DNA from: an uncultured Bacteroides sp.
GTDB lineage: Bacteria > Bacteroidota > Bacteroidia > Bacteroidales > Bacteroidaceae
DNA: 64,000 bases
NCBI GenBank assembly: GCA_944322345.1
Contig: CALUOO010000004.1
Location: 124,001 to 188,000, forward strand
Direction: 5' to 3'
In this document: positions 1 through 9,142 of the stretch, piece by piece
How positions within the stretch are numbered: the first letter of the stretch is position 1
How the letters are laid out: each line of letters starts with the position of its first letter
Notes under the pieces: model-generated
Told to the model about the DNA's origin: nothing
Database searches by the model: none
Seen by the model: the letters and a program-made list of their open reading frames with translations, nothing else
Position numbers and translations under genes: made by a program

Positions 1-1
1 G

Positions 2-946
2 ACACTTACCCTGCCCAAAGGGGACAAACCGACGGCGGCAGTAGTGATGGTGACCGGAAGCGGGAAGCAGAACCGCGACGAGGAAATAGGCGGACACAAA
101 CCCTTCCTCGTGATTGCCGACCATCTGACACGGCACGGAATCGCCGTGCTGCGTTGCGACGACCGTGGCGCAGGCAAGTCGCAGGGAGACTTTGCCCGGT
201 GTACCGACGAGGATTTTGCCCGCGACACGGAAGCCTGCATCCGTTACCTGAGAAACCGTAAGGAGATAGCTTCCGACCACATTGGCATCATCGGTCATAG
301 CGCAGGCGGTGGAATTGCTTTCCGCACGGCAGCCCGCGACCCGAAGGTGGCGTTCGTCGTCTCGCTGGCAGGAGCCGGCGTGCGGGGCGACAGTCTGATG
401 ACACGGCAGATAGAGCTGGTCAACCGCTCGATGGGAGCATCCGAAGCGGTGGTCAGAAAGAACGTGGCATCCTCCCGACGTCAGTACGACGTGCTGTTGC
501 AGACGGACAAGAGTGTGGAAGAAATCCGGAAAGAGCTTTCTGCCAATGCCGAAAAGGAACTGCCTCCCTTGCAACGGACAGATGCTGCCGCCCGGCAGGC
601 TATCCGGAAGACGGTGGAGCAGCTGACTTCGCCTTGGTATCTGCACTTTATGCGCTACGACCCGACTGCCGACCTGAAGCGGGTGAAGTGTCCCGTACTT
701 GCGCTGAACGGCGAGAAAGACATACAGGTGGATGCAGCGCAGAACCTGAACGCCATCCAACGGAAAATCACTTCCAACGGCAACCGGCAGGTGACCGTGA
801 AAGCTTATCCCGGGCTGAACCACCTGTTCCAGACCTGCAAGGAGTGTACCGTCTCCGAATATGCCTACCTGCCGGAGACATTCAGTCCGCAAGTGCTGGA
901 TGACATCACCCGGTGGATTACCACTGTGATGCAGAAGAAAAAATAA
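2..946 (+). CDS. alpha/beta hydrolase, 5' end outside window
   Basis: The frame is open from the first bases of the window, so the true start lies upstream; the first internal ATG is at 44. The visible part is a serine hydrolase of the alpha/beta fold. It has the nucleophile elbow GHSAGG, a preceding RCDDRGAG stretch typical of the oxyanion-side loop, and near the C-terminus a conserved Asp (LNGEKDIQVD) and His (GLNHLF) that would complete the triad. The helical insert between residues about 110 and 210 would form the lid. Substrate is not evident; small acyl esters or peptides are usual for this family. It is followed after 14 bases by another plus-strand gene, so the two may be co-transcribed. 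Confidence 0.85.
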   Translation, partial: TLTLPKGDKPTAAVVMVTGSGKQNRDEEIGGHKPFLVIADHLTRHGIAVLRCDDRGAGKSQGDFARCTDEDFARDTEACIRYLRNRKEIASDHIGIIGHSAGGGIAFRTAARDPKVAFVVSLAGAGVRGDSLMTRQIELVNRSMGASEAVVRKNVASSRRQYDVLLQTDKSVEEIRKELSANAEKELPPLQRTDAAARQAIRKTVEQLTSPWYLHFMRYDPTADLKRVKCPVLALNGEKDIQVDAAQNLNAIQRKITSNGNRQVTVKAYPGLNHLFQTCKECTVSEYAYLPETFSPQVLDDITRWITTVMQKKK

Positions 947-960
947 ATGTCAGATAAGTG

Positions 961-2169
961 ATGCAAATGAATATCTTCAACCTTCTTATTGCCGGTACAC
1001 TTCTTTGGGGGATAACTACCGGCATATCTGCAAGCGAAACGCAGCAGACACCCCGCAAACAGACAGAGACTGCGACAGACGTATCGTCTTTTCTGCCACG
1101 TGCCGTCACTACGGGCAAACAAGGAAAGTTCCACGTGCAGGGGGTAGTGGTGGATGCCCGACGGGGATACGCCTACTTCTCCTTTACCACCCGGCTGGTT
1201 AAAATAGACCTGCACGGCAATCTGATAGGCAGCGTGGAGGGACTGACCGGGCATCTGGGCGACCTTGCCTGCAACCCCGACAACGGACAGATCTACGGAT
1301 CGCTGGAGTATAAGAACGACGGCATCGGGAAGGGAATCCGCAAAGGGCTGGGCGAGGAAGAGACCGTGCGGCAGCGTGACGGGTTCTATGTAGCCATATT
1401 CGACCCCGACAAGATTACCCGTCCCGGCATGGATGCCGAGAAAGACGGAGTGATGACCACCGTCTACCTGAAAACCGTTACGGACGACTATTATGCCAAG
1501 GTATCCCTGCCCGACGGACGCACCGTAGACCACCGCTACGGCTGTTCGGGCATCGACGGAATCACCTTTGCCCCTTCGCGCGAGGACGGTAAGGCAAACC
1601 GTCTCTACGTGGCCTATGGCATCTACTCCGACACCACCCGTACCGACAATGACTATCAGGTGCTGCTCTCCTACGACGTGGCAGACTGGCAACGGTATGC
1701 ACGTCCGCTGTCGCAACAGGCACCCCATACATCCGGTCCGGATACGCCCGAAAACCGCTATTTTGTCTATACGGGAAACACCACGTACGGCATACAGAAC
1801 CTTGCCTACGATGCTGCGAGCGGCAACTTCTATGCTGCCGTCTACAAGGGCAGTAAACAGGAGTTCCCCAACTATTCGCTCTTTGTCATCGACGGTAAGG
1901 CGAAGCCGAAGCGGGAAACACTGAAGGGATTCCCCGCCGGCGAGAAGGGATGGGTATTGCCGCTGGCAGAAGCCGGACTGAGTGATTCTGAAAGCGGAGT
2001 CAGAGGATGGAATTTCCGGTGGGGAGCTACCGGACTCTGTCCGCTGGGCGACGGGCTGTTCTACATCTCGCATAATGGCACAACTCCCAACGACAAACAG
2101 CAATACAGCGAACTGCACCTTTACCGCTGGAAGGGAGAGAAGGACGAAGCGTTCGTCCCCGTGCACTGA
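961..2169 (+). CDS. secreted protein of unknown function, propeller-like
   Basis: About 402 residues. A GTG at 958 and ATGs at 961 and 967 are all possible starts; 961 is chosen as the first ATG. The N-terminus is a signal peptide (hydrophobic run ending near ITTGISAS). The rest has repeated short strands with motifs such as GYAYFSFTTRLVKIDL and NLAYDAASGNFYAAVY, which look like blades of a beta-propeller of the kind seen in phytase-like or esterase-like secreted proteins. No catalytic signature is recognised. It follows the hydrolase closely and converges on the minus-strand gene at 2338, with a repeat array between them. Function unknown. Confidence 0.7.
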   Translation: MQMNIFNLLIAGTLLWGITTGISASETQQTPRKQTETATDVSSFLPRAVTTGKQGKFHVQGVVVDARRGYAYFSFTTRLVKIDLHGNLIGSVEGLTGHLGDLACNPDNGQIYGSLEYKNDGIGKGIRKGLGEEETVRQRDGFYVAIFDPDKITRPGMDAEKDGVMTTVYLKTVTDDYYAKVSLPDGRTVDHRYGCSGIDGITFAPSREDGKANRLYVAYGIYSDTTRTDNDYQVLLSYDVADWQRYARPLSQQAPHTSGPDTPENRYFVYTGNTTYGIQNLAYDAASGNFYAAVYKGSKQEFPNYSLFVIDGKAKPKRETLKGFPAGEKGWVLPLAEAGLSDSESGVRGWNFRWGATGLCPLGDGLFYISHNGTTPNDKQQYSELHLYRWKGEKDEAFVPVH

Positions 2170-2198
2170 TTCCGGAGGGCAAGACCGGTGCCCGTGTC

Positions 2199-2337
2199 GG
2201 CAAAGATTACCCCGTTTGTTGGGAAAGGTTAGCTGTCGTGTCAGCAAAGGTTAGCTGACACGTTGGCAAAGGTTACCCAATCTGTTGGGAAAGGTTAGCT
2301 GACACGGGCCGTAAGGTTGCCTGTCATTAGGCAAAGA
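2199..2337 (+). repeat. 22-bp repeat array, locus A
   Basis: A tandem array of roughly six 22-bp units between two convergent genes. Each unit carries the core AAAGGTTA; four copies are exact, the outer ones decayed (AAAGATTA, AAAGACTA). The core is flanked by half-sites of two kinds, TCAGC or TTGGS on the left and GCTGA or CCCAA on the right. One unit is a perfect hairpin with stem CGTGTCAGC / GCTGACACG around the core. The last decayed unit runs into the stop codon of the minus-strand gene at 2338. Related arrays lie at 30978, 51950 and 63530. Confidence 0.85.
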
Positions 2338-3855
2338 CTACTTCACCTTCAGCGCCATGCCCGGAGCAGACTGGTCGCCTTCGGTGGCATTCATCAGCCC
2401 TACGCGGCTGATCACTTCGCCCGGTATGGTCAGGCGGTTGCCGTCGATGCGGACTTCGGCGGTGATGTCTACCGGGGTGTCGCCCGCCAAATCCTGAGCC
2501 ACTACGGTGACAGCCTCGGATGAAGCAAGAGGTGTGGGGTAGACCAGTGTCACCTCTTTGAACTTTCCGAACAGTCCTACGGGTGCATGCCAGTCGCTGC
2601 CCTCTACGGTGACAGCTACCTCGCGGGTGATGTATTCGTGGCCTATGCCCCGTCCGATAGCCGACACGGCAATGGCTTTGTTGGGATAGCACGAAGCCAG
2701 CACAAACGGGCGCGCAGCGGTGGTATCCGCCACTTCCGGCAACGGCATGCCGCGGCTGATGCGTGCCGGAGCACTTTCTCTCAGCACCGTACCCACCTGC
2801 CGGCTGCGGTTCCATGTCTCGTTTTCGCGCAGTTCCCATGCGTCGGTCAGCCGCAGGGTGTCGATGGCACAGTTGCCGTCGACGGCAAACGGCTCGGCAA
2901 TGCGGTGCCAGCGTACGGCACGTACCACTTCGTCCAGACACATCTTATAGTTGTGCCCCACCGGGGGGAATACGTCGTCCTGACGTCCGTCCGGCAGATT
3001 GCCGACAAACGGATGTCGCATCACGCCGATGGCACATCCCAGTCCCACGGCAATGTAGGGTTCGTCCTCGCAGTTGATGATTCCTTTCGCTCCGTCTTGT
3101 GCCTTGTAGGGCAGGAGGTCTGCCACCCGCTGGATGGTGACGGGCTGGGCAATGATGTTTTCTACGTCATACGTGCGGAAGACATCGCTGAACGCTACGT
3201 ATTCGTTCTTCATGGCATGCTCTATCCACAGCTTCGGGGCATGCTGCCTGCCTAGCTGCGAAAGCATCTGTCGCCACTGGTCGTTACGGTCTTCCCTGCC
3301 CCAGTCCACTTTCCAGTAGGCGAATCCGGCGTCGGCAGCCTCTTTCAGTCGCATGGTCCAGTACTCTTCTTCGGTCATGTCGGCATATTTCCCGGGCTTT
3401 TGGGCACAGATCCATCCGCCTGCACCTTTCCATCCCAGTTTCTTGAACAGTTCGGTCAGCTGTCTGAGGCGTTCGGTGGGTGTACCGGTGAAGGATGGGA
3501 AACGCTCTTCGTTCAGTTCTATGGTGCCCAGATAGGGATTGTTGTTTACAGAGTTTGCCTCTTGGGGGATGTCCCACGAGTCGTCCATGACGAAGTAGAG
3601 GTCTTTACGGATGGTGGGAAACAGTTCTGCCCAGCCTTGATACTGTGCGTTGCCGAAGATATTTGCTTCGTTCATGGCATTCCGCTGCAGGTCTCCGCTT
3701 TCGTAGCTCGATACGTATCCTTGCAGATTCCATGTACACAGGTAGTCGGGGGCGTTGGAAGGTGTGTCGGGCACGAGGCTTTCCAATGCCGGTTGCCGGG
3801 CACACCCCAACAGGGCGACTGCACAAAGGCAGACGCCTATCAGATGATGTCTCAT
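2338..3855 (-). CDS. lipoprotein, TIM-barrel glycosidase-like (clan GH-D type)
   Basis: 505 residues. It begins with a lipoprotein signal (VALLGC, Cys at about 18), so it is probably anchored at the cell envelope. The order of motifs resembles alpha-galactosidase-type barrels of families GH27/GH36: LYFVMDDSWDIP at the end of an early strand, GGWICAQ, then YWKVDWG, in which the Asp would be the nucleophile. The C-terminal 120 residues look like a beta-sandwich. The family cannot be fixed by eye and the substrate is unknown. It reads away from the monooxygenase-like gene at 3935 in the same direction, 79 bases downstream. An A-rich repeat tract lies just before its ATG. Confidence 0.6.
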   Translation of the reverse strand: MRHHLIGVCLCAVALLGCARQPALESLVPDTPSNAPDYLCTWNLQGYVSSYESGDLQRNAMNEANIFGNAQYQGWAELFPTIRKDLYFVMDDSWDIPQEANSVNNNPYLGTIELNEERFPSFTGTPTERLRQLTELFKKLGWKGAGGWICAQKPGKYADMTEEEYWTMRLKEAADAGFAYWKVDWGREDRNDQWRQMLSQLGRQHAPKLWIEHAMKNEYVAFSDVFRTYDVENIIAQPVTIQRVADLLPYKAQDGAKGIINCEDEPYIAVGLGCAIGVMRHPFVGNLPDGRQDDVFPPVGHNYKMCLDEVVRAVRWHRIAEPFAVDGNCAIDTLRLTDAWELRENETWNRSRQVGTVLRESAPARISRGMPLPEVADTTAARPFVLASCYPNKAIAVSAIGRGIGHEYITREVAVTVEGSDWHAPVGLFGKFKEVTLVYPTPLASSEAVTVVAQDLAGDTPVDITAEVRIDGNRLTIPGEVISRVGLMNATEGDQSAPGMALKVK

Positions 3856-3926
3856 GAGGTGGGTTTTTAGTTTTTAAGTTTTTTAGTTTTAAGTTCTTAA
3901 GTTTATGAGTTTTTGAGTTTGTGTGG
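3856..3926 (-). repeat. A-rich phased repeat before a start codon
   Basis: On the minus strand this reads as repeated AACTCAAAA / AACTTAAAA words ending a few bases before the ATG at 3855. The same type of tract stands in the same orientation before the starts at 6315, 7272, 31245 and 33578. Confidence 0.7.
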
Positions 3927-3934
3927 ACTCATTT

Positions 3935-4324
3935 TTATTTTTCCGGATGAACATAGACTTTCTTCATCTGCGAGTTGTCGCACATGGGAGTGATCTGTTC
4001 CTGCAACAGTTTCAGGTGTGCAGTCTGTCCGTGTTTGTTGAGTGCTTCGTCGTTCGCCCAGTTTTCGTAGATCAGGAATTCGGTGCTGTCTTCGGGTGAC
4101 TGGTAGTATCCGTAGTCCAGACAGCCTTCTTCTTTCAGTGTTTCAGCCTTGCATTTGGCAAAAGCCACTTTGAAAGCTTCGATGCATTCCGGTTTCACTT
4201 TTTTGTGGATGTTCATTACAATTTCCATAGGTTTCTTTTCTACTGTACCTTCGTTTTCCGAGTGTTTCACATTCATGCAGCTTGTCATCAGTATGCAGGC
4301 TGCTCCCAATAGTAAAGTTTTCAT
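3935..4324 (-). CDS. lipoprotein with antibiotic-biosynthesis-monooxygenase fold
   Basis: 129 residues. A lipobox (LMTSC, Cys16) is followed by a short linker and a dimeric alpha/beta-barrel of the ABM family (PF03992). Recognisable parts are the first strand MEIVMNIHKK, the helix ECIEAFKVAFAKCKAE, the turn EEGCLDYGYYQSPED, and FLIYENWANDEALNKH, the usual 'E-x-W-x-x-x-x-A-x-x-x-H' signature. Family members include quinol monooxygenases and haem-degrading enzymes; a lipid-anchored envelope version is common in Bacteroidales but its substrate is unknown. A TAGTTTTG element reading toward the gene (4408-4415) is a possible -7 box. Confidence 0.8.
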   Translation of the reverse strand: MKTLLLGAACILMTSCMNVKHSENEGTVEKKPMEIVMNIHKKVKPECIEAFKVAFAKCKAETLKEEGCLDYGYYQSPEDSTEFLIYENWANDEALNKHGQTAHLKLLQEQITPMCDNSQMKKVYVHPEK

Positions 4325-4714
4325 TTCTGTTTGTCTGTTTATAAGATTATTCTATTCAGTTGTCGGTATGTGCGGTTCGAACCTTTGGTGTTCTGGTTCC
4401 GTGTGCGCAAAACTACGTAAAAAAACTTATACTCTGCCTGCCGGCTGCCGGATTTTGCTTCGTACCTGTTGTATTTTCTTGAATATTTTGCGTTGCGAGG
4501 GAATGTGTGAAAACTGAAAAGTTGCCTGACCGATAGATGAATACGCAAATTCTTTGTGAATCCTGCCCACTGAATAAGTAAAAATCCGTAAGTTTGCAAT
4601 CTGAAACAATTATATGAGTTTGTCGGTTTCCGGACTCTCTGAAAGATTTCAGGCTTCAGACTTCCGGAAAACTGCTGAACTGAACAGACGCGAAAATTAA
4701 AGAACAGATTATTT
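4325..4714. other. intergenic region between divergent genes
   Basis: 390 bases without a convincing gene. It must hold the promoters of the monooxygenase-like gene (minus) and ychF (plus). Candidate -7 boxes are the complement of 4408-4415 (TAGTTTTG) and TAAGTTTG at 4589-4596; neither has a clear -33 TTTG at normal spacing. Confidence 0.5.
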
Positions 4715-5818
4715 ATGGCACTTCAATGTGGTATTGTCGGACTGCCGAATGTGGGCAAGTCTACTCTTTTCAACTGTTTGTCGAATGCTAAGGCACAGGC
4801 GGCAAACTTCCCTTTCTGTACAATCGAACCGAACGTGGGCGTCATCACCGTGCCCGACGAACGGCTGAACAAACTGGCTGAGCTGGTACACCCGGGACGG
4901 ATTGTTCCCACAACTGTAGAAATCGTAGATATCGCCGGACTGGTGAAGGGAGCCAGCAAGGGCGAGGGACTGGGCAATAAGTTTCTTGCCAACATCCGCG
5001 AGACGGACGCCATCATTCACGTATTGCGCTGCTTCGACGACGACAACGTGACACACGTGGACGGAAGCGTAAACCCTGTGCGCGACAAGGAAATCATCGA
5101 CTACGAGTTGCAGCTGAAAGACCTTGAGACCATCGAAAGCCGCATCCAGAAGGTGCAGAAGCAGGCACAGACAGGAGGCGACAAGGCTGCAAAACAGGCA
5201 TACGACGTGCTGGTAAAATATAAGGAAGCACTGGAACAGGGAAAATCGGCACGCACCGTCACCTTCGAAAGCAAGGACGAGCAGAAGATTGCCCGCGAAC
5301 TGTTTCTGCTGACCAGCAAGCCCGTGATGTACGTCTGCAATGTAGACGAGGCAAGCGCCGTGAACGGAAATAAATATGTAGACATGGTGCGCGAGGCGGT
5401 GAAGGACGAGAATGCCGAAATTCTGATTGTTGCCGCCAAGACGGAAGCCGACATCGCCGAGCTGGAGACCTACGAAGACCGTCAGATGTTCCTTGCCGAA
5501 GTAGGACTGGAAGAGTCGGGTGTGTCACGCCTTATCAAGTCAGCCTACAAGTTGCTCGACCTCGAAACCTTCTTCACTGCCGGCGAAATGGAGGTGAAGG
5601 CATGGACCTATCGCAAGGGCTGGAAGGCTCCACAATGTGCCGGAGTCATCCACACCGACTTTGAGAAAGGCTTCATCCGTGCCGAAGTCATCAAGTATGA
5701 CGACTATATCCATTACGGTTCCGAAGCCGCTGTGAAAGAGGCAGGTAAGCTGGGTGTGGAAGGCAAGGAATACGTGGTGCAGGACGGAGACATCATGCAC
5801 TTCCGGTTTAATGTGTAA
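4715..5818 (+). CDS. ychF: redox-regulated ATPase / ribosome-associated GTPase-like YchF
   Basis: 367 residues, the normal length. OBG-family P-loop protein: G1 GLPNVGKS at residues 9-16, switch region [12 protein letters not shown]3 [20 protein letters not shown], a coiled-coil insertion about 130-200, and a C-terminal TGS domain ending in [14 protein letters not shown]. Proteins of this family hydrolyse ATP in preference to GTP, bind the 50S subunit or 70S ribosome, and act as negative regulators in oxidative stress. It stands alone on the plus strand after a long leader and is followed 24 bases later by a small membrane protein gene. Confidence 0.97.
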   Translation: MALQCGIVGLPNVGKSTLFNCLSNAKAQAANFPFCTIEPNVGVITVPDERLNKLAELVHPGRIVPTTVEIVDIAGLVKGASKGEGLGNKFLANIRETDAIIHVLRCFDDDNVTHVDGSVNPVRDKEIIDYELQLKDLETIESRIQKVQKQAQTGGDKAAKQAYDVLVKYKEALEQGKSARTVTFESKDEQKIARELFLLTSKPVMYVCNVDEASAVNGNKYVDMVREAVKDENAEILIVAAKTEADIAELETYEDRQMFLAEVGLEESGVSRLIKSAYKLLDLETFFTAGEMEVKAWTYRKGWKAPQCAGVIHTDFEKGFIRAEVIKYDDYIHYGSEAAVKEAGKLGVEGKEYVVQDGDIMHFRFNV

Positions 5819-5842
5819 TGTTTTTCACCACAATACAGCCCA

Positions 5843-6214
5843 ATGAAACTTTGGAAACATAGCGGACTTTTACTATCCTTTACGGGAGTGCTTCACATCG
5901 GTGTAGCTCTGGCAAACTTTGGGATACAATACAAAGGGATGCTGGCGGACGGACTCGTCAGTGTCCTTTCGGGCGCAGAACGTGCCCTTGCCTTCTGGTT
6001 TCTGATAGTCGGTGTGCTGCTTATCATGCTGGGACAATGTCTGACCGCTTACATCAGGCAAACCGGTTGTCCAGCTCCTTCCTTTTTGGGCTATATGCTG
6101 CTGGCGGTTTCAGTTATCGGCTGCATGGTTGTTCCCGTATCGGGTTTCTGGCTGTTCATTCCGCAGGCTTTCATTATTATTCGGGCAAAGGCTGTAAAGA
6201 AGGAGCAGGACTAA
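5843..6214 (+). CDS. small integral membrane protein, DUF6463-like
   Basis: 123 residues with four hydrophobic segments: about 8-28 (LLLSFTGVLHIGVALANFG), 48-68 (AFWFLIVGVLLIMLGQ), 80-98 (FLGYMLLAVSVIGCMVV) and 100-116. The pattern of a short four-helix protein starting MKLWKHSGLLL and carrying a His in helix 1 matches a family of uncharacterised inner-membrane proteins (DUF6463 by recollection). No catalytic motif is visible. It starts 24 bases after ychF and may be read through from it. Confidence 0.75.
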   Translation: MKLWKHSGLLLSFTGVLHIGVALANFGIQYKGMLADGLVSVLSGAERALAFWFLIVGVLLIMLGQCLTAYIRQTGCPAPSFLGYMLLAVSVIGCMVVPVSGFWLFIPQAFIIIRAKAVKKEQD

Positions 6215-6314
6215 AAAAGGAACTGTCAAGTATTCCTTTATAGTCAGAGAAAGGCTAACTCTGTGTCCTACGTGGTGAACTTTTGTAATTTTTATAACTT
6301 AAAACTCAAAACTC

Positions 6315-7223
6315 ATGAACTATCTTATAGCAGGAACAGGAGGAGTAGGCGGGAGCATAGCCGCCTTTCTGACACTTGCCGGCAAGGACGTCACCTGCAT
6401 TGCACGGGGCGAGCATCTGGCAGCTATGCGTCGCGACGGGCTGCGCCTGCACTCCGGGCTGAAAGGCGAACATACATTGAGGATACCCGCCTGTACGGCA
6501 GAAGAATATCAGGGAAAAGCCGATGTTATCTTTGTCTGTGTCAAAGGCTATTCGGTAGACTCCATTACATCGCTCATCCAACGGGCAGCACACGACCGGA
6601 CGGTGGTAATTCCTATCCTCAACGTCTACGGGACAGGCAGACGCATCCAGCGGCTGGTGCCCGGAGTCACTGTGCTCGACGGTTGCATCTATATCGTAGG
6701 ATTTGTTTCTGCCCCCGGTGAAATCACCCAGATGGGCAAGATTTTCAGGTTGGTCTACGGTGCACACAAGGAGACAGCTGTTTCACGGGAAACACTGGAG
6801 ACTGTGCAGCGCGACTTGCAGGAGAGCGGCATCAAGGCAGAAATCTCCGACGACATCAACCGCGACACCTTTATCAAATGGGCATTCATCTCGGCAATGG
6901 CTGTGACCGGTGCCTACTACGACGTGCCGATGGGCGAAGTGCAGAAGCCGGGCAAGATACGCGACACCTTTGTGGGGCTGTCGCAGGAGAGCGCCGAACT
7001 GGGACGCCGTCTGGGAGTGGAATATCCCGAAGATCCCGTGGCGTATAACCTGAAAGTGATTGACAAGCTCGATCCCGCCAGCACCGCTTCGATGCAGAAA
7101 GATCTGGCACGGGGACATGAATCGGAAATTCAAGGACTGTTGTTCGACATGATCGATGCTGCCGAAGCACACGGAGTCTCCATTCCTACCTACCGTATGG
7201 TGGCAGAGAAGTTTGGCAGGTAA
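6315..7223 (+). CDS. panE: 2-dehydropantoate 2-reductase family protein
   Basis: 302 residues. N-terminal Rossmann domain with the NADPH loop GTGGVGG at residues 7-13, then the variable ketoacid-binding region and the all-helical C-terminal domain with NRDTFIKWAFISAMAVTGA containing the conserved Lys. Members reduce 2-dehydropantoate to pantoate in coenzyme A synthesis, but many paralogues act on other 2-keto acids or are of unknown substrate, so the symbol is provisional. An A-rich repeat tract lies immediately before the ATG. The next gene, lgt, starts 48 bases downstream after another such tract. Confidence 0.88.
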   Translation: MNYLIAGTGGVGGSIAAFLTLAGKDVTCIARGEHLAAMRRDGLRLHSGLKGEHTLRIPACTAEEYQGKADVIFVCVKGYSVDSITSLIQRAAHDRTVVIPILNVYGTGRRIQRLVPGVTVLDGCIYIVGFVSAPGEITQMGKIFRLVYGAHKETAVSRETLETVQRDLQESGIKAEISDDINRDTFIKWAFISAMAVTGAYYDVPMGEVQKPGKIRDTFVGLSQESAELGRRLGVEYPEDPVAYNLKVIDKLDPASTASMQKDLARGHESEIQGLLFDMIDAAEAHGVSIPTYRMVAEKFGR

Positions 7224-7271
7224 GCCCCATACTCAAAACTCATAACTTAAAAACTTAAAACTTTAAAACTC
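7224..7271 (+). repeat. A-rich phased repeat before lgt
   Basis: The gap between the panE-like gene and lgt is almost entirely AACTCAAA / AACTTAAAA words, ending directly at the lgt ATG. A shorter tract of the same words covers 6297-6313 before the preceding gene. Confidence 0.7.
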
Positions 7272-8096
7272 ATGCTACTATCCATTCACTGGAATCCCGA
7301 TCCCGAACTGATCAACCTGTTCGGTATTTCCATCCGCTATTACGGGCTCTTATGGGGTATAGGACTTTTCTGTGCCTATTTTATTGTCCGCTATCAGTAC
7401 AGAGACAAAAAGATAGACGAACGTCTCTTCGAACCGCTGTTCTTCTACTGCTTTTTCGGTGTGCTGATCGGAGCACGTCTGGGACACTGCATCTTCTACG
7501 ACCCGGATTACTATCTGACCAGTGGTAAAGGCTTTGTTGAAATGCTGCTTCCCATCCACTTCCTGCCGGATGGAGGCTGGAAATTTACCGGATACGAGGG
7601 ACTTGCCAGCCACGGAGGGACACTGGGACTGATTGTTGCCCTGTGGATGTATTGCCGCAAGAGCAAGATGCACTATATGGACGTGCTGGACATGGTGGCA
7701 GTTGCCACACCGGCTACCGCCTTCTTTATCCGCATGGCAAATCTGATGAATTCCGAAATTATCGGCAAGCCCACAGATGTGCCTTGGGCGTTTGTCTTCG
7801 AACGGGTAGACATGCTTCCCCGCCATCCGGGACAGCTTTACGAAGCCATTACCTACCTCATTCTGTTCTTCATCATGATCTGGCTGTACAAGAAGTACGG
7901 TAAGACGCTTCACCGTGGCTTCTTCTTCGGCTTCTGTCTGACCTATATCTTTACCTTCCGTTTCTTCATCGAGTTTGTCAAGGAGAATCAGGAGGCATTC
8001 GAAGACAGTATGATGCTGAATATGGGACAATGGCTCAGCATTCCGTTTGTACTGATTGGAATCTATTTCATGTTTTTCTATAACCGTAAAAAATAA
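7272..8096 (+). CDS. lgt: prolipoprotein diacylglyceryl transferase
   Basis: 274 residues, a polytopic inner-membrane enzyme that moves diacylglycerol from phosphatidylglycerol to the lipobox cysteine of prolipoproteins. Seven hydrophobic segments are visible. Family features include the N-terminal [43 protein letters not shown] with the conserved His, and [19 protein letters not shown], the Lgt signature. The C-terminus ends in FMFFYNRKK on the cytoplasmic side. The window has many lipoproteins that would be substrates. It is followed after 3 bases by the esterase gene, suggesting one transcript. Confidence 0.97.
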   Translation: MLLSIHWNPDPELINLFGISIRYYGLLWGIGLFCAYFIVRYQYRDKKIDERLFEPLFFYCFFGVLIGARLGHCIFYDPDYYLTSGKGFVEMLLPIHFLPDGGWKFTGYEGLASHGGTLGLIVALWMYCRKSKMHYMDVLDMVAVATPATAFFIRMANLMNSEIIGKPTDVPWAFVFERVDMLPRHPGQLYEAITYLILFFIMIWLYKKYGKTLHRGFFFGFCLTYIFTFRFFIEFVKENQEAFEDSMMLNMGQWLSIPFVLIGIYFMFFYNRKK

Positions 8097-8099
8097 CCT

Positions 8100-8978
8100 A
8101 TGAAACAATTTGTTGTCACCTGCTTAGTCGTATGGTTTGCAGTTGCAACCATGCATGCACAGTTTCGTCCGCCCCAACGGGTAGTGACCGATACCATCTA
8201 CAGTGAGGTTCTTCAGGCAAAACGCGCCTATACGGTCATTTTGCCGCAGAGTTTTGAATGGAACAAGGAGAAACAGTATCCGGTGCTCTACTTGCTGCAT
8301 GGCATGTATGGCAAGAACGACGACTGGGCGATACAGGGACGTGTGCTCGATGTGTATGACCAGCTGGTACTCTCGGGCGAATCGTGTGAGATGGTGATTG
8401 TTACTCCCGATGCAGGAGGAGGTAACCCTGAGGAATTTCAGAACGGTTACTTCAATGTTCCCGATTGGGAATACGAACGTTTCTTTTTCGACGAACTGAT
8501 GCCTTATGTTGAAAAGCGCTTCCGGGTGAAGGGCGACAGGCAGCACCGCGCCATCGCCGGACTTTCGATGGGAGGCGGCGGATGTACGTCGTATGCCCAG
8601 CGCCATACAGACCTGTTTTGTGCCGCATATGCCATGAGTGCTCTGATGGATCTTCCGCAGAAAGGCGATGCAAAGACTGACAATCCCGACGGAAAGCTGG
8701 CCAAACTGAACCGATCGGTGATAGAAAACAGCTGTGTGGAGTATGTGAAGACGGCAGACAAGTCGCGTCAGGAGGCTTTGCGCACAGTGAAGTGGTTTGT
8801 AGACTGCGGCGACGATGATTTTCTGCTCGACTGTAACACAGAATTCTATCGTGCCATGCGAAACGCCCACATTCCCTGTCAGCTGCGTGTGCGGGATGGC
8901 AGTCACAATTGGGAGTATTGGCATACAGCGCTGTATCAGTGCCTGCCGTTTGCTTCGAGAGCTTTTATGAGTTTCTGA
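8100..8978 (+). CDS. secreted putative esterase, alpha/beta hydrolase
   Basis: 292 residues. A signal peptide (cleavage near MHAQF) is followed by an esterase-D/Fes-like domain: YPVLYLLHGMYGKNDDW (oxyanion loop), MVIVTPDAGGG, the nucleophile elbow GLSMGGGG, and SHNWEYW with the catalytic His near the C-terminus. The acid residue is probably in VDCGDDDFLL. Family members include feruloyl and acetyl-xylan esterases and S-formylglutathione hydrolase; periplasmic deacylation of plant or host glycans is likely but not shown. Starts 3 bases after the lgt stop. Confidence 0.85.
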   Translation: MKQFVVTCLVVWFAVATMHAQFRPPQRVVTDTIYSEVLQAKRAYTVILPQSFEWNKEKQYPVLYLLHGMYGKNDDWAIQGRVLDVYDQLVLSGESCEMVIVTPDAGGGNPEEFQNGYFNVPDWEYERFFFDELMPYVEKRFRVKGDRQHRAIAGLSMGGGGCTSYAQRHTDLFCAAYAMSALMDLPQKGDAKTDNPDGKLAKLNRSVIENSCVEYVKTADKSRQEALRTVKWFVDCGDDDFLLDCNTEFYRAMRNAHIPCQLRVRDGSHNWEYWHTALYQCLPFASRAFMSF

Positions 8979-9023
8979 TTTATTGAGTTTAGAGCTCTTC
9001 CCCTAAACTGTGAAATTTTTTCG

Positions 9024-9063
9024 ACCGGTGAATACGGTTCTGTCAGAAGACGTATTCACCGGT
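9024..9063. promoter_or_regulatory. 13-bp perfect inverted repeat
   Basis: ACCGGTGAATACG at 9024-9036 is repeated as its exact complement at 9051-9063, with a 14-base loop. No U-tract follows on the plus strand, so it is a weak case for a terminator of the esterase transcript; it could be an operator or an RNA processing hairpin. Confidence 0.6.
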
Positions 9064-9142
9064 TGTCGTAACTGTAACAAGCATTTCTCAGGTTAAGAAG
9101 CAGGCTTACTGTACTGCGATAGAGAAAAATGATACATTCTAT

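Noticed and set aside
865-2247. Open frame of about 460 codons on the minus strand
   Set aside because: Covers the plus-strand secreted protein gene at 961-2169, which has a signal peptide; the antisense product has none of the properties of a real protein.
2199-2337. CRISPR array
   Set aside because: The 22-bp units follow each other directly without unique spacers, and no cas genes are in the window.
2199-2337. Plain rho-independent terminators for the 22-bp arrays
   Set aside because: No T-tracts follow the stems, and two of the arrays lie upstream of genes rather than after them.
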